Part shown: positions 28,885 to 37,003 of the stretch, piece by piece | How the letters are laid out: each line of letters starts with the position of its first letter | How positions within the stretch are numbered: the first letter of the stretch is position 1 | NCBI RefSeq assembly: GCF_004522095.1 | Contig: NZ_SPUI01000002.1 | Coordinates: 1,240,001-1,304,000, forward strand | DNA: 64,000 nt | Direction of reading: 5' to 3' | Origin: Nocardioides sp. 503 | GTDB taxonomy: Bacteria; Actinomycetota; Actinomycetes; Propionibacteriales; Nocardioidaceae | Program-made: the position numbers and the translations under genes | The notes under the pieces: generated by a model | Seen by the model: only the letters and a program-made list of their open reading frames with translations | Database searches by the model: none | Told to the model about the DNA's origin: nothing

Positions 28885-30236
28885 GGCGCGACCTCGTCAG
28901 CGTCCCGGTCGTGGAGGCGCAGGGACAGACGGTCGATCCGCAACCCGTCCATGTGCTCGACCGTGAGCACCGCCAGCTGCTCGCGCGGCTCGTCGGGGTC
29001 GCTCCGGTCGGGCACGGGCACCTCGGCGATGTCGCCGGTCTCCGGCACCCGGCCGACGACCTTGAGCACCAGCCCGGCGATCGTGTCGTAGTCCTCGTCC
29101 TCCGGCAGCCCGACCCCGGTGAGGTCCTCGACCTCGTCGGGGCGCAGCAGCCCGGACAACGACCAGGCCCCGTCGCGGCGCTGCCGCGCGCGGGCGCCCA
29201 GCCGGTCGTGCTCGTCGGCGATGTCGCCGACGATCTCCTCGACGACGTCCTCGAGGGTCACGATGCCGGCATGACCGCCGTACTCGTCGAGGACCACGGC
29301 CATCTGGAAGCCGTCCTCGCGCAGCAGCGCGAGCAGCGGGTCGAGGCGCAGGGAGTCCGGCACCACGATCGGCTTGGCCATCAGGTGCTTGACCTTGGTG
29401 GTGGACCGCTCGTGGAGCGGAAGGGCCACCGCATTCTTGACGTGCACCGTCCCGACGACCACGTCCTCGTGGTCGAGCACGGGGAAGCGGCTGTGCCCGG
29501 TCTGCCGGGTCAGCTCGATCACCGCGCTCGCCCGGTCGTTGACCTCGAGGCTGCGGGTGCGCACCCGGGGCGTCATGATCTCGCCGGCGTTGCGGGTGCC
29601 GAACTCCACCGAGCGCTCCATGAGCTCGGCAGTGTCGGCGTCCAGCGTCCCGATGTCGGCGGAGCGCTGGATCAGCGAGGCGAGCTCCGTGGAGCTACGG
29701 GCGGAGCGCAGCTCCTCCTGCGGCTCCATGCCCAGACGGCGCACGACCGCGTTGGCCGAGCCGTTGAGGAACTTGATCGGGTAGCGGTTGACCGCGGTCC
29801 ACCAGCGCATGGGCAGCTGCGTCGCCCGCGCGGTGGCGAGCGGAAGCGCGATCGCGAGGTTCTTGGGAACGAGCTCACCGAAGATCATCGTCAGGACGGT
29901 TCCGACGACCAGGCCGATGCCGATGGCGAGCGGGGCGACCACGCCGTCCGGAATGCCGACGGCGCGCAGCGGGTCGTCGATGAGCTCGGCGATGGCCGGC
30001 TCGGCGAGGAAGCCGACGCCGAGGTTGGTGACCGTGATGCCCACCTGTGCGCCGGACAGCTGGGTCGACAGGGACCGCAGGCCGCTGAGCAGGCCCTGGG
30101 CCGAGGCGTCACCCTCGGCCGCGAGGCGCTCGACCTGACCGCGGTCGACGGTGACGAAGGCGAACTCGGCCGCCACGAAGACGCCGGACATCACGATCAG
30201 CACGAGGGCCGTCGCGAGCAGGAGGAGGGGGGTCAC
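28881..30236 (-). CDS. CNNM/CorC-type transporter with CBS and CorC domains, first of a pair
   Basis: The protein has 451 residues. It has a DUF21 membrane domain (VFVAAEFAFVTVDRGQVERL, MIFGELVPKNLAIALP), two CBS motifs (IMTPRVRTRSLEVNDRASAVIELTRQTGHSRFPV; VLDEYGGHAGIVTLEDVVEEIVGDI) and a C-terminal CorC_HlyC domain (LSGLLRPDEVEDLTGVGLPEDEDYDTIAGLVL). The GTG at 30236 has GGAGAG upstream. It probably pairs with the next gene in divalent-cation handling. It is divergent from the DUF1800 gene across 237 bp, in which a possible TACCCT box (30428-30433) for the other strand is the only signal seen. Confidence 0.92.
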   Translation of the reverse strand: MTPLLLLATALVLIVMSGVFVAAEFAFVTVDRGQVERLAAEGDASAQGLLSGLRSLSTQLSGAQVGITVTNLGVGFLAEPAIAELIDDPLRAVGIPDGVVAPLAIGIGLVVGTVLTMIFGELVPKNLAIALPLATARATQLPMRWWTAVNRYPIKFLNGSANAVVRRLGMEPQEELRSARSSTELASLIQRSADIGTLDADTAELMERSVEFGTRNAGEIMTPRVRTRSLEVNDRASAVIELTRQTGHSRFPVLDHEDVVVGTVHVKNAVALPLHERSTTKVKHLMAKPIVVPDSLRLDPLLALLREDGFQMAVVLDEYGGHAGIVTLEDVVEEIVGDIADEHDRLGARARQRRDGAWSLSGLLRPDEVEDLTGVGLPEDEDYDTIAGLVLKVVGRVPETGDIAEVPVPDRSDPDEPREQLAVLTVEHMDGLRIDRLSLRLHDRDADEVAP

Positions 30237-30473
30237 GGGCGCTCTCCGCGGTGGGAGAGCGGGCTACTTTGAGAGCCGTCCATGGCGGGGGCTGAGGGTC
30301 CTATCGGGTCGGGTGCCGGTGAGCCGACAATCCTAGACGCACGGCCCGACGGGGCCGCGATCGGCGGCGGGCACCGCTCGCCCGCGACTCGGTCGCCCGA
30401 TCGGCATCGCGCAGCCTCTGGTCGTCGTACCCTGGGGCGTCCCGATCCTCGGTAGGGAACCCCTGGAGCCACG

Positions 30474-32048
30474 ATGAGCACCTCGTCCCCCACGCCCACC
30501 CGGCGCGCACTGCTCGGCGGAGCCGGCGCGGCCGGGCTCGCCGGCCTGGGCGGACTGGCCGGCGCCGGACCGGCGCACGCCGGGCACTGGACACCGGCGC
30601 GCTACCGCGGGGCCCGCCTGCTCTCCCCCGCCGAGCGTCACCTGGTCGGCCGCTTCTCCTACGGCGTGACGCCGGCCCTCACCGCCGGCGTCCACCGCCA
30701 GCGCGGCGCGGCACGCTGGTTCGAGCAGCAGCTGGCTCCCGAGCGGATCGCCGACCCGGGCGGGACCGCCGTCCGCACCTGGTGGTCCGGCCTCCACCGG
30801 TCTCCCCAGGAGCTGTGGACCCGGCAGGTCCAGGACATCGAGGGCGGCTGGGAGGTGATGGCCGACTACCAGCGCTACGTCCTGCTGCGCCGGATGCACA
30901 GCAAGCGGCAGGTGCTGGAGGTGATGACGGAGCTGTGGGAGAACCACCTCCACGTCCCGGTCAACGGCGACGCCCAGTTCACCCACCGGGTCTCCTACGG
31001 CGACACGGTGCGCCGCAACGCGCTCGGCACCTTCGAGGCGCTGCTGCGCGAGACGATCACCCACCCGGCGATGCTCGTCTACCTCAACCAGGCCGTGTCG
31101 ACGAAGCGCCGCCCCAACGAGAACCTCGGCCGCGAGCTGCTCGAGCTGCACACCGTGGGCCGCGGCGCCTTCACCGAGGACGACGTGAAGTCGTCCGCGC
31201 GCATCCTGACCGGCTGGATGGTCGACATGTGGCGCACCTGGGCGCCGTCCTACAAGCCCGAGCAGCACTGGACCGGTCCCGTGCGGGTCCTGGGGTTCAC
31301 CGACCCCAACGCCGCCGCCGACGGCCGCGACCTCACGCGCCGCTACCTGCGCTACCTCGCGCACCACCCGGCCACCGCCCAGCGGATCGCCCGCAGGCTC
31401 GCCACCAAGTTCGTGCGCGACGACCCGCCGCAGGCGCTCGTCGACCACCTCGCGCGGGTCTACCTCGCGAACGGCACGGCGATCAAGCCGGTGCTGCGGG
31501 CGCTGGTGGCGCACCCGACGTTCCGCGCCTCGGCGGGCCTCAAGGTCAAGGACCCCGGCGAGGACGTGGTGTCGACCTACCGCGCGCTGCAGGTGGCGAC
31601 GGCCCGGCCCACGGGCGCCAAGGCCGAGCAGTACGCCGCCAACGCGATCATCTGGCAGGCCTCGAGCCTGGGCGCGCTGCCCCTCGCCTGGCCCCGTCCC
31701 GACGGGCAGCCGGTCGACGACGACTCCTGGTCCTCGCCCGCGCGCATGGTCGCGTCGCTGGAGATGCACTACTCGATGAGCGGGGGCTGGTGGCCGCGCG
31801 CCGGCACGACGTACCGGCGCCCCGCGCAGTGGCTGCCTCGTCGACGGGTGCGCTTCGACGTGCTCGTCGACCACCTGTCCCAGCAGCTGCTCGGGCGCCG
31901 CTCCGACGCGATGCTGCTGAAGGCCTGCTGCGAGGCGGTGGGGGTCCCGCGCCGCCAGGTGATCACGCGCAGCCACGGGCTGGTCCGGTGGAACATGCCG
32001 CGCCTGCTGACCACCCTGCTCGACTCCCCCCACCACCTGACGAAGTGA
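30474..32048 (+). CDS. Tat-exported DUF1800 family protein
   Basis: The protein has 524 residues. A twin-arginine signal is seen (TRRALLGG, R10-R11, hydrophobic stretch and AHA cleavage near residue 36). The DUF1800 body includes LVGRFSYGVTPALT near the N-terminus, WENHLHVPVNGD, the conserved NENLGRELLELHTVGRGAFTEDDVK and LTGWMVD. The family is widespread and is almost always encoded beside a DUF1501 protein, as here (7-nt gap). The function is unknown; a role in exported or surface-associated processes is likely. Confidence 0.92.
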   Translation: MSTSSPTPTRRALLGGAGAAGLAGLGGLAGAGPAHAGHWTPARYRGARLLSPAERHLVGRFSYGVTPALTAGVHRQRGAARWFEQQLAPERIADPGGTAVRTWWSGLHRSPQELWTRQVQDIEGGWEVMADYQRYVLLRRMHSKRQVLEVMTELWENHLHVPVNGDAQFTHRVSYGDTVRRNALGTFEALLRETITHPAMLVYLNQAVSTKRRPNENLGRELLELHTVGRGAFTEDDVKSSARILTGWMVDMWRTWAPSYKPEQHWTGPVRVLGFTDPNAAADGRDLTRRYLRYLAHHPATAQRIARRLATKFVRDDPPQALVDHLARVYLANGTAIKPVLRALVAHPTFRASAGLKVKDPGEDVVSTYRALQVATARPTGAKAEQYAANAIIWQASSLGALPLAWPRPDGQPVDDDSWSSPARMVASLEMHYSMSGGWWPRAGTTYRRPAQWLPRRRVRFDVLVDHLSQQLLGRRSDAMLLKACCEAVGVPRRQVITRSHGLVRWNMPRLLTTLLDSPHHLTK

Positions 32049-32055
32049 CGACGCG

Positions 32056-33306
32056 ATGACCCGGCCCGCCGACACCGACTGCTGCGACGAGTTGCGCGCG
32101 ATCTCGCGACGCGGGCTCCTCACCGGCGCGGTCGCGCTGGCCGGCGCCACGACCGCGGTCGGGTCCGCGGTCGTCACGGCCGCGCCCGCGTCCGCGGCTT
32201 CCGCGTCCTCGGTGCTGGTCGTTCTATCGCTTCGCGGCGCCGCCGACGGGCTGTCGCTGGTCGTGCCCCACGGCGACCCGGTCTACTACCAGGCCCGACC
32301 GCGGCTCGCCATCGCCAAGAGCCAGCTCCTCGCACCCGACGCGATGTTCGGGCTGCACCCCAAGCTCGCCCCGCTGCTCCCGCTGTGGACCTCCGGACGC
32401 CTCGCGGCCGTGCACGCCACCGGGCTGCCGGCGCCCAACCGCTCCCACTTCGCCGCGATGGAGGAGGTCGAGGACGCCGACCCCGGCTCCGCCAAGCGAC
32501 GGGGCTGGCTCAACCGGCTCATCGGCGCCCGGCCCGGCAGCTCGCCCCTGCAGGGCTTCAGCGTCGGCACCGGGGTGGTGCCCGGGTCGCTGTTCGGCAG
32601 CGAGCCCGTGATGTCGACCGACTCGGTGCAGGACATGACGCTGCCCGGCGACGACAAGTGGGTGGTCCGCGACGGGCGCAAGCGCTCGCTGCACACGATG
32701 TGGGACGGCAACCGCACCCCACTCGGCACGGCCATGCGCTCGACGTTCGGCGCGCTCGGCGCGTTCCAGCCGGTGCTGCGTGCGGCCGACCACAGCGCGT
32801 CGTACCCCTCGAGCGACCTGGGCAAGGCGCTCGCGTCGGTCGCCCGGATCATCCGCGGCGACGTGGGCGTCGAGGTGCTCACCGTCGACCAGGGCGACTG
32901 GGACATGCACAGCGACCTCGGCACGCTGGCCTGGGGACGGATGATCGACAACACCGACGACCTAGCGCGCTCGGTCGCGGCCTTCATGGGCGACCTCGGC
33001 ACCCAGGCGACCAAGGTGACGCTGGTGGTGCTCAGCGAGTTCGGGCGACGGACCGTGGAGAACGACAACTACGGCCTGGACCACGGCTACGGCAACGTCA
33101 TGCTCGTGGCCGGCGCCGGGGTCAAGGGCGGCAAGGTCTACGGCACCTGGCCGGGGCTCACCCTCGCCGACGACGCCGACCTGCGCGTGACCACCGACTA
33201 TCGCAGCGTGCTGTCGGAGGTCGTCTCCTCCCGCTTCCGCGCCTCGACCGCTACGGTCTTCCCGGGCTTCACCCCGTCGCCCGTAGGACTCATGTCGAGC
33301 CTGTAG
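32056..33306 (+). CDS. Tat-exported DUF1501 family protein (alkaline-phosphatase-superfamily-like)
   Basis: The protein has 416 residues. A Tat signal (ISRRGLLTG, R18-R19) is followed by the DUF1501 fold, distantly related to sulfatases and phosphatases: VLVVLSLRGAADGLSLVVPHGDPVYY, GLHPKLAPLLPLW, LTVDQGDWDMHSD, VVLSEFGRRTVENDNYGLDHGYGNVMLVAG. It is coupled to the DUF1800 gene upstream and is 8 nt from the next gene. The enzymatic activity is not established. Confidence 0.92.
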   Translation: MTRPADTDCCDELRAISRRGLLTGAVALAGATTAVGSAVVTAAPASAASASSVLVVLSLRGAADGLSLVVPHGDPVYYQARPRLAIAKSQLLAPDAMFGLHPKLAPLLPLWTSGRLAAVHATGLPAPNRSHFAAMEEVEDADPGSAKRRGWLNRLIGARPGSSPLQGFSVGTGVVPGSLFGSEPVMSTDSVQDMTLPGDDKWVVRDGRKRSLHTMWDGNRTPLGTAMRSTFGALGAFQPVLRAADHSASYPSSDLGKALASVARIIRGDVGVEVLTVDQGDWDMHSDLGTLAWGRMIDNTDDLARSVAAFMGDLGTQATKVTLVVLSEFGRRTVENDNYGLDHGYGNVMLVAGAGVKGGKVYGTWPGLTLADDADLRVTTDYRSVLSEVVSSRFRASTATVFPGFTPSPVGLMSSL

Positions 33307-33314
33307 GAGCACTC

Positions 33315-34370
33315 GTGGCCGTGCGCGTCGTCCAGTGGGCCACCGGCGGCGTCGGCCGCGCCGCGATCGAGGGGGTGCTGCTGCATCCCGACCTCGAGCT
33401 GGTCGGCTGCTACGTGCACTCCCAGGACAAGCACGGCGTCGACGTCGGGACCATCATCGGCGCCGGACCGACCGGCGTGCTCGCCACGACCGACGTCGAC
33501 GAGATCCTCGCGCTGGACGCCGACTGCGTCATCTACACGCCGCTGGTGGGGGTCACCGAGGAGGTGACCGCGCTGCTGCGCTCGGGCAAGAACGTCGTGA
33601 CGCCGGTGGGCTGGATCTACCCCGGCGAGCGGCAGCGCGCGATCCTCGAGGAGGCCTGCCAGGCCGGTGGCACCAGCGTGCACGGCACGGGCGTCAACCC
33701 TGGCGGCGTACCGGACCTGCACCCGCTGATGTTCTCCTCGCTGTCGTCGGCGGTGACCTACGTGCGCGGCGAGGAGTTCTCCGACATCCGCACCTACAAC
33801 GCCCCCGACGTCGTGCGTCACGTCATGTGCTTCGGCGGCACCCCCGAGGAGGCGCGGTCGGGGCCGATGCTCGAGCTGCTGTCGGCCGGCTTCGTGCGGT
33901 CGGTGCGGATGTGCCTGGACGTGCTGGGGTTCTCCCCCGACGCGCAGGTGCGCTCCACCCTGGACCTCGCGGTCGCGACCTCGCCGATCGACTCGCCGAT
34001 CGGCGTCATCGAGCCCGGCCGCGTCGCCGGCCAGCGCTTCGTGTGGGAGGCGCTCGTGCGCGACCAGGTGGTGGTGCGCGTGGCCGTCAACTGGCTGATG
34101 GGCGAGGAGCACCTCGACCCGGCCTGGGACTTCGGGCCCGAGGGCGAGCGCTTCGAGGTCGAGGTCAGGGGCGACCCCGACACCTTCGTCTCGATCAAGG
34201 GCTGGCAGCCCGACACGGTCGCGGAGGGTCTCGTGCGCAACCCCGGGATCGTGGTCACCGCGATGCACTGCGTCAACTCGGTGCCGTACGTCGTCGCCGC
34301 GCCCCCGGGCGTGCGCACCTACGTCGACCTGCCGCTCGTCGCCGGGCGGGCGCACCCTGACCTGGCGTAG
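33315..34370 (+). CDS. NAD(P)-dependent amine-dehydrogenase-like protein (2,4-diaminopentanoate dehydrogenase family)
   Basis: The protein has 351 residues. A Rossmann start (VRVVQWATGGVGRAAIEGVLLHPDLELVG) and GKNVVTPVGWIYP place it in the dihydrodipicolinate-reductase-like superfamily, close to 2,4-diaminopentanoate dehydrogenase. Actinobacteria carry many copies, often near steroid or lipid catabolism genes, and their substrates are mostly unknown. The GTG at 33315 has AGGAG 6 nt upstream. It is the third gene of the DUF1800-DUF1501 transcript and ends just before a large palindromic repeat. Confidence 0.82.
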   Translation: MAVRVVQWATGGVGRAAIEGVLLHPDLELVGCYVHSQDKHGVDVGTIIGAGPTGVLATTDVDEILALDADCVIYTPLVGVTEEVTALLRSGKNVVTPVGWIYPGERQRAILEEACQAGGTSVHGTGVNPGGVPDLHPLMFSSLSSAVTYVRGEEFSDIRTYNAPDVVRHVMCFGGTPEEARSGPMLELLSAGFVRSVRMCLDVLGFSPDAQVRSTLDLAVATSPIDSPIGVIEPGRVAGQRFVWEALVRDQVVVRVAVNWLMGEEHLDPAWDFGPEGERFEVEVRGDPDTFVSIKGWQPDTVAEGLVRNPGIVVTAMHCVNSVPYVVAAPPGVRTYVDLPLVAGRAHPDLA

Positions 34371-34387
34371 GGACGTCGGCGCCGCGG

Positions 34388-34483
34388 TGCCGTTTCCCCA
34401 AGGTATGCAGGGAAGCTGTCACTTCCCTCGCGCTGCACACCGAGGGAAGTGACGCTCGGGCTGCATACCTTGGGGAAACGGCA
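34388..34483. repeat. 96-bp nested inverted repeat between convergent genes
   Basis: The outer arms are perfect over 23 bp (34388-34410 with 34461-34483; core CCGTTTCCCCAAGGTATGCA). The inner arms are perfect over 13 bp (GTCACTTCCCTCG at 34418-34430 with 34441-34453) around a 10-nt loop. Seven unpaired bases on each side separate the two stems. No ORF of note lies inside. It could act as a bidirectional terminator or be a REP/MITE-type element. Confidence 0.85.
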
Positions 34484-34488
34484 GCGCG

Positions 34489-34947
34489 TCAGCGCGGCTG
34501 GTACGCCGCCGCGCGGATCCGCTGGAAGTTGCGGCCGCCGCGGCGGAAGGTGTGGGCGACCGCGGCGGGCAGGCGGTGCTCGTCCCAGGGCTCGGGGTCC
34601 CAGTCGCAGGGCCGCACGTGGGCCAGGTCGAGGGTCGCCGCCGCGCTGCTGCCGTCGTAGGACCAGGGGCCGGTGAGCCAGCCGCGGTGGAACGGGCCGC
34701 CCGGGGTGCGGGTCCAGACCTGCGCGCCGTCGGGGACGGCGGCGAAGCGCTCGAGCCGGCGGGCCACGCGGTCGCCGTGGAGCTCCTCGGTCTCGGCCAG
34801 TGCCTCCGCCAGGGCCTGCGGTGGACGGGGCAGGACCCCGCCGACCCCGCACAGCCCGCGCGACAGCGCCCGTTCGACCGCCGCCTCGTGGTCGACGTCG
34901 TCGCGCCGCGAGCGCAGCGGGGCGCGGTAGACACCCGGGTCGTCCAT
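34489..34947 (-). CDS. Hypothetical protein, 152 residues
   Basis: The protein is soluble, with an N-terminal helical region (HEAAVERALSRGLCGVGGVLPRPP), a central WTRTPGGPFHRGWLTGPWSYDGSSAAATLDLAHVRPCDW segment rich in Trp and Gly, and a basic C-terminus (HTFRRGGRNFQRIRAAAYQPR). I do not recognise a family. TAGGCT lies 7 nt before the ATG, so the start and a leaderless promoter are well supported. Codon use is like that of its neighbours. Confidence 0.7.
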   Translation of the reverse strand: MDDPGVYRAPLRSRRDDVDHEAAVERALSRGLCGVGGVLPRPPQALAEALAETEELHGDRVARRLERFAAVPDGAQVWTRTPGGPFHRGWLTGPWSYDGSSAAATLDLAHVRPCDWDPEPWDEHRLPAAVAHTFRRGGRNFQRIRAAAYQPR

Positions 34948-34954
34948 GGCGCCG

Positions 34955-34960
34955 AGCCTA
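34955..34960 (-). promoter_or_regulatory. -10 box TAGGCT, leaderless promoter of the 152-residue protein
   Basis: TAGGCT on the minus strand is followed by 7 nt and the ATG at 34947. No ribosome-binding site is present. Confidence 0.6.
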
Positions 34961-34996
34961 GGCCCGTCGCAGCCGACGACCGACGGCCGGCAGAAC

Positions 34997-35012
34997 TAGA
35001 ACCTGTTATAAA
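34997..35012 (+). promoter_or_regulatory. KstR-type operator overlapping a leaderless -10 box
   Basis: TAGAACCTGTTATA (34997-35010) fits the KstR operator TnnAACnnGTTnnA at every fixed position. It overlaps the -10 box TATAAA (35007-35012), which ends 6 nt before the GTG at 35019. A TetR-type repressor bound here would block RNA polymerase directly. Confidence 0.7.
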
Positions 35013-35018
35013 GACCTC

Positions 35019-35396
35019 GTGGTCGCCTCCAACGAAGACATCCGCTCGACGGTCCAGCGCTATCTCGACCTGGTCGCCACCGGCACCGCGGCCGAGATCG
35101 TGGCGCTCTACGCCGAGGACGCCACGCTCGAGGACCCGGTCGGCTCCGACGCCCTGCGCGGGACCGAGGCGATCCGGGCGTTCTACGCCGGCCTCGAGGG
35201 CCTGACGATCACGACGAACCTCGTGACGCTGCGCGCGTGCGCCGGCCAGGCGGCGTTCCACTTCGAGATCGTGACCGAGGCGGGCGGGATGAAGTACCGG
35301 ATGGCGCCCCTGGAGGTCATGACCTTCGACGACGCTGGCAGGATCCTCAGCATGCGCGCCTTCTGGTCCGACGAGGACCTCGTCGTCGAGTCGTGA
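35019..35396 (+). CDS. Steroid delta-isomerase-like protein (SnoaL/NTF2 fold)
   Basis: The protein has 125 residues. The N-terminal pattern IRSTVQRYLDLVATGTAAEIVALYAEDATLEDPVGSDALRGTEAIRAFY is that of delta5-3-ketosteroid isomerases and related NTF2-fold enzymes, which move a double bond from C5-C6 to C4-C5. The acidic residue in LYAEDATLEDPVG is where the catalytic Asp is expected. The KstR-type operator in front of it supports a role in sterol or steroid breakdown. The next gene overlaps it by 4 nt. Other NTF2-fold functions cannot be excluded from sequence alone. Confidence 0.85.
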   Translation: MVASNEDIRSTVQRYLDLVATGTAAEIVALYAEDATLEDPVGSDALRGTEAIRAFYAGLEGLTITTNLVTLRACAGQAAFHFEIVTEAGGMKYRMAPLEVMTFDDAGRILSMRAFWSDEDLVVES

Positions 35397-36097
35397 CCTC
35401 CGACGACCTCCGACCCCTCACCCAGGACGACCTCGACTGGGCGGTCGAGCACACCCGCGTCCGCCGCGAGCGGCTCGCCCCGCACGCGCCGCGCTTCTGG
35501 CGCCCGGCCGCCGACGCGGTGGAGCGGCACCGTGCCTTCCTCTCGCACCTGATCGACGACTCCGCGACCCTGAGCCTGCGCAGCGAGCACGGCTACCTCG
35601 TGGCCATGCATCCCGGCGCCTACCTGCTGGTCGACGACATGGTCGTCGAGCCCGCGGAGCACTGGGCCACCGAGGGCGTGGCGCTGCTGCGGCAGGCGAC
35701 CGCGCTGGCGCCGGTGCGGTTCGTGGTGCCGGCGTGGGAGTCCGAACGCCTCGACGCCGCCCTGGACCTGGGGCTCGAGGCCGCCGAGATCTGGTGGCAC
35801 CGCGACCTGGAGCCCGGCACCGGCCTCAACGTCGTCTCGGAGGAGCACCGCCTCAGCGTCGAGGGGGCCGAGGCGCAGCTGGTGCCCTCTCCCCCGGTCT
35901 ACGACCCGGGCGGGCCGGTCCTGCTGGTGACGTCGCTGGAGTCCGTGGACGGGCTGCGCGCCGCCGAGCAGTCGGCCGCGCGCCGCGGAGCGCGGGTCTC
36001 GGTGGTCACGCAGCAGCCGTCCGACCAGCCGCTGGCCGAGCTGCTCACTGCGGCCGGCTACACGCTGACGACGTACTTCTTCGCCACTCCCGCCTGA
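35393..36097 (+). CDS. Hypothetical protein co-translated with the steroid isomerase
   Basis: The protein has 234 residues and starts at GTG overlapping the isomerase stop (GTGA). It has two similar-sized alpha/beta halves: EHGYLVAMHPGAYLLVDDMVVEPAEHWATEGVALLRQA and, later, GGPVLLVTSLESVDGLRAAEQSAARRGARVSVV. The first half recalls a GNAT-type acetyltransferase fold, but I cannot identify an acetyl-CoA loop. Coupling to an isomerase gene under a KstR-type operator suggests a part in steroid metabolism or its control; this is inference. Confidence 0.75.
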   Translation: MTSDDLRPLTQDDLDWAVEHTRVRRERLAPHAPRFWRPAADAVERHRAFLSHLIDDSATLSLRSEHGYLVAMHPGAYLLVDDMVVEPAEHWATEGVALLRQATALAPVRFVVPAWESERLDAALDLGLEAAEIWWHRDLEPGTGLNVVSEEHRLSVEGAEAQLVPSPPVYDPGGPVLLVTSLESVDGLRAAEQSAARRGARVSVVTQQPSDQPLAELLTAAGYTLTTYFFATPA

Positions 36098-36124
36098 GCG
36101 ACGGGAACGGCGCGAGCCGAGGGT

Positions 36125-36364
36125 CTAGGAGTCCCGCTCCGCCTCGGCGGCCGCCTCGGCCTGGTGCCCGGGCGTGGCCTCGGGCGCATCGGGCGTCTGC
36201 ACGGAGTCGTGGCGGGTCTCCTCGGGCGCGTTGGTGCGCTCGTCGGACTCGGCGAGGATCGCCTCGGCCTGCGCGTGCGGGTCGGCGCTGCCGGCCTCCT
36301 GCTCCTCCGGGAGCAGCTCGGCGCGGGTGTCGATGCGGGACTCGTCCGCGGAGGGATCGCTCAT
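36125..36364 (-). CDS. Small acidic protein, 79 residues, function unknown
   Basis: The protein is Glu/Asp/Ala-rich (MSDPSADESRIDTRAELLPE, later EQEAGSADPHAQAEAILAESDERTNAPEETRHDSVQT) and probably disordered apart from one helix. TAGGTT lies 6 nt before its ATG, and the TAG of that box is the stop codon of pcaJ. It can therefore be made from its own leaderless transcript. The sequence is not low-complexity enough to be a shadow and codon use is normal. No family is recognised. Confidence 0.65.
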   Translation of the reverse strand: MSDPSADESRIDTRAELLPEEQEAGSADPHAQAEAILAESDERTNAPEETRHDSVQTPDAPEATPGHQAEAAAEAERDS

Positions 36365-36370
36365 GGCTCG

Positions 36371-36376
36371 AACCTA
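36371..36376 (-). promoter_or_regulatory. -10 box TAGGTT overlapping the pcaJ stop codon
   Basis: TAGGTT on the minus strand ends 6 nt before the ATG at 36364. Its first three bases are the TAG stop of pcaJ. Confidence 0.6.
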
Positions 36377-37003
36377 CTCCGTGATGTCGACGTCGAGTCG
36401 CGCGGCCAGCTCGTCGGTCGTGATCCCGAAGGTCTCGCGGACCCGCACGCCGTCCGGGGTGATGTCGAAGACCGCGAGGTCGGTGTAGACCCGGTCCACG
36501 CACCCCAGGCCGGTGAGCGGGTAGGTGCACGCCGGCACGAGCTTGGGCGAGCCGTCCTTGGCGAACAGCGTCATCATCACCAGCACCTGCTTGGCGCCGA
36601 TCGCGAGGTCCATGGCGCCACCGACCGCCGGGATCGCGTCGGGCGCTCCCGTGTGCCAGTTGGCGAGGTCGCCCGCGGCCGAGACCTGGAACGCGCCGAG
36701 CACGCAGACGTCCAGGTGGCCGCCGCGCATCATGGCGAAGGAGTCGGCGTGGTGGAAGTAGGCGGCGCCGGGCAGCTCGGTGACGGGGACCTTGCCGGCG
36801 TTGGTCAGGTCGTGGTCGACCGCGTCGCCGGTGGCGGCCGGGCCCATGCCGAGCATGCCGTTCTCGGTGTGGAGCACCACGCCCGAGCCGGCGTCGAGGT
36901 GGTCGGCCACGGTGGTCGGCTGGCCGATGCCGAGGTTGACGAACGAACCCGGGGCGATGTCGCGGGCCACGAGCGCGGCCATCTCGTCCTTGGTGAGCGT
37001 CAT
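36374..37003 (-). CDS. pcaJ: 3-oxoadipate CoA-transferase, beta subunit
   Basis: The protein has 209 residues. With PcaI it moves CoA from succinyl-CoA to 3-oxoadipate in the beta-ketoadipate pathway. The catalytic glutamate is E47 in VVLHTENGMLGMGP, and GSFVNLGIGQPT and GGAMDLAIGAKQVLVMM confirm the family. The ATG overlaps the pcaI stop by 4 nt. A 3-oxoacid (acetoacetate) CoA-transferase is the alternative by sequence, but the thiolase and PcaL next to it favour 3-oxoadipate. Confidence 0.93.
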   Translation of the reverse strand: MTLTKDEMAALVARDIAPGSFVNLGIGQPTTVADHLDAGSGVVLHTENGMLGMGPAATGDAVDHDLTNAGKVPVTELPGAAYFHHADSFAMMRGGHLDVCVLGAFQVSAAGDLANWHTGAPDAIPAVGGAMDLAIGAKQVLVMMTLFAKDGSPKLVPACTYPLTGLGCVDRVYTDLAVFDITPDGVRVRETFGITTDELAARLDVDITE

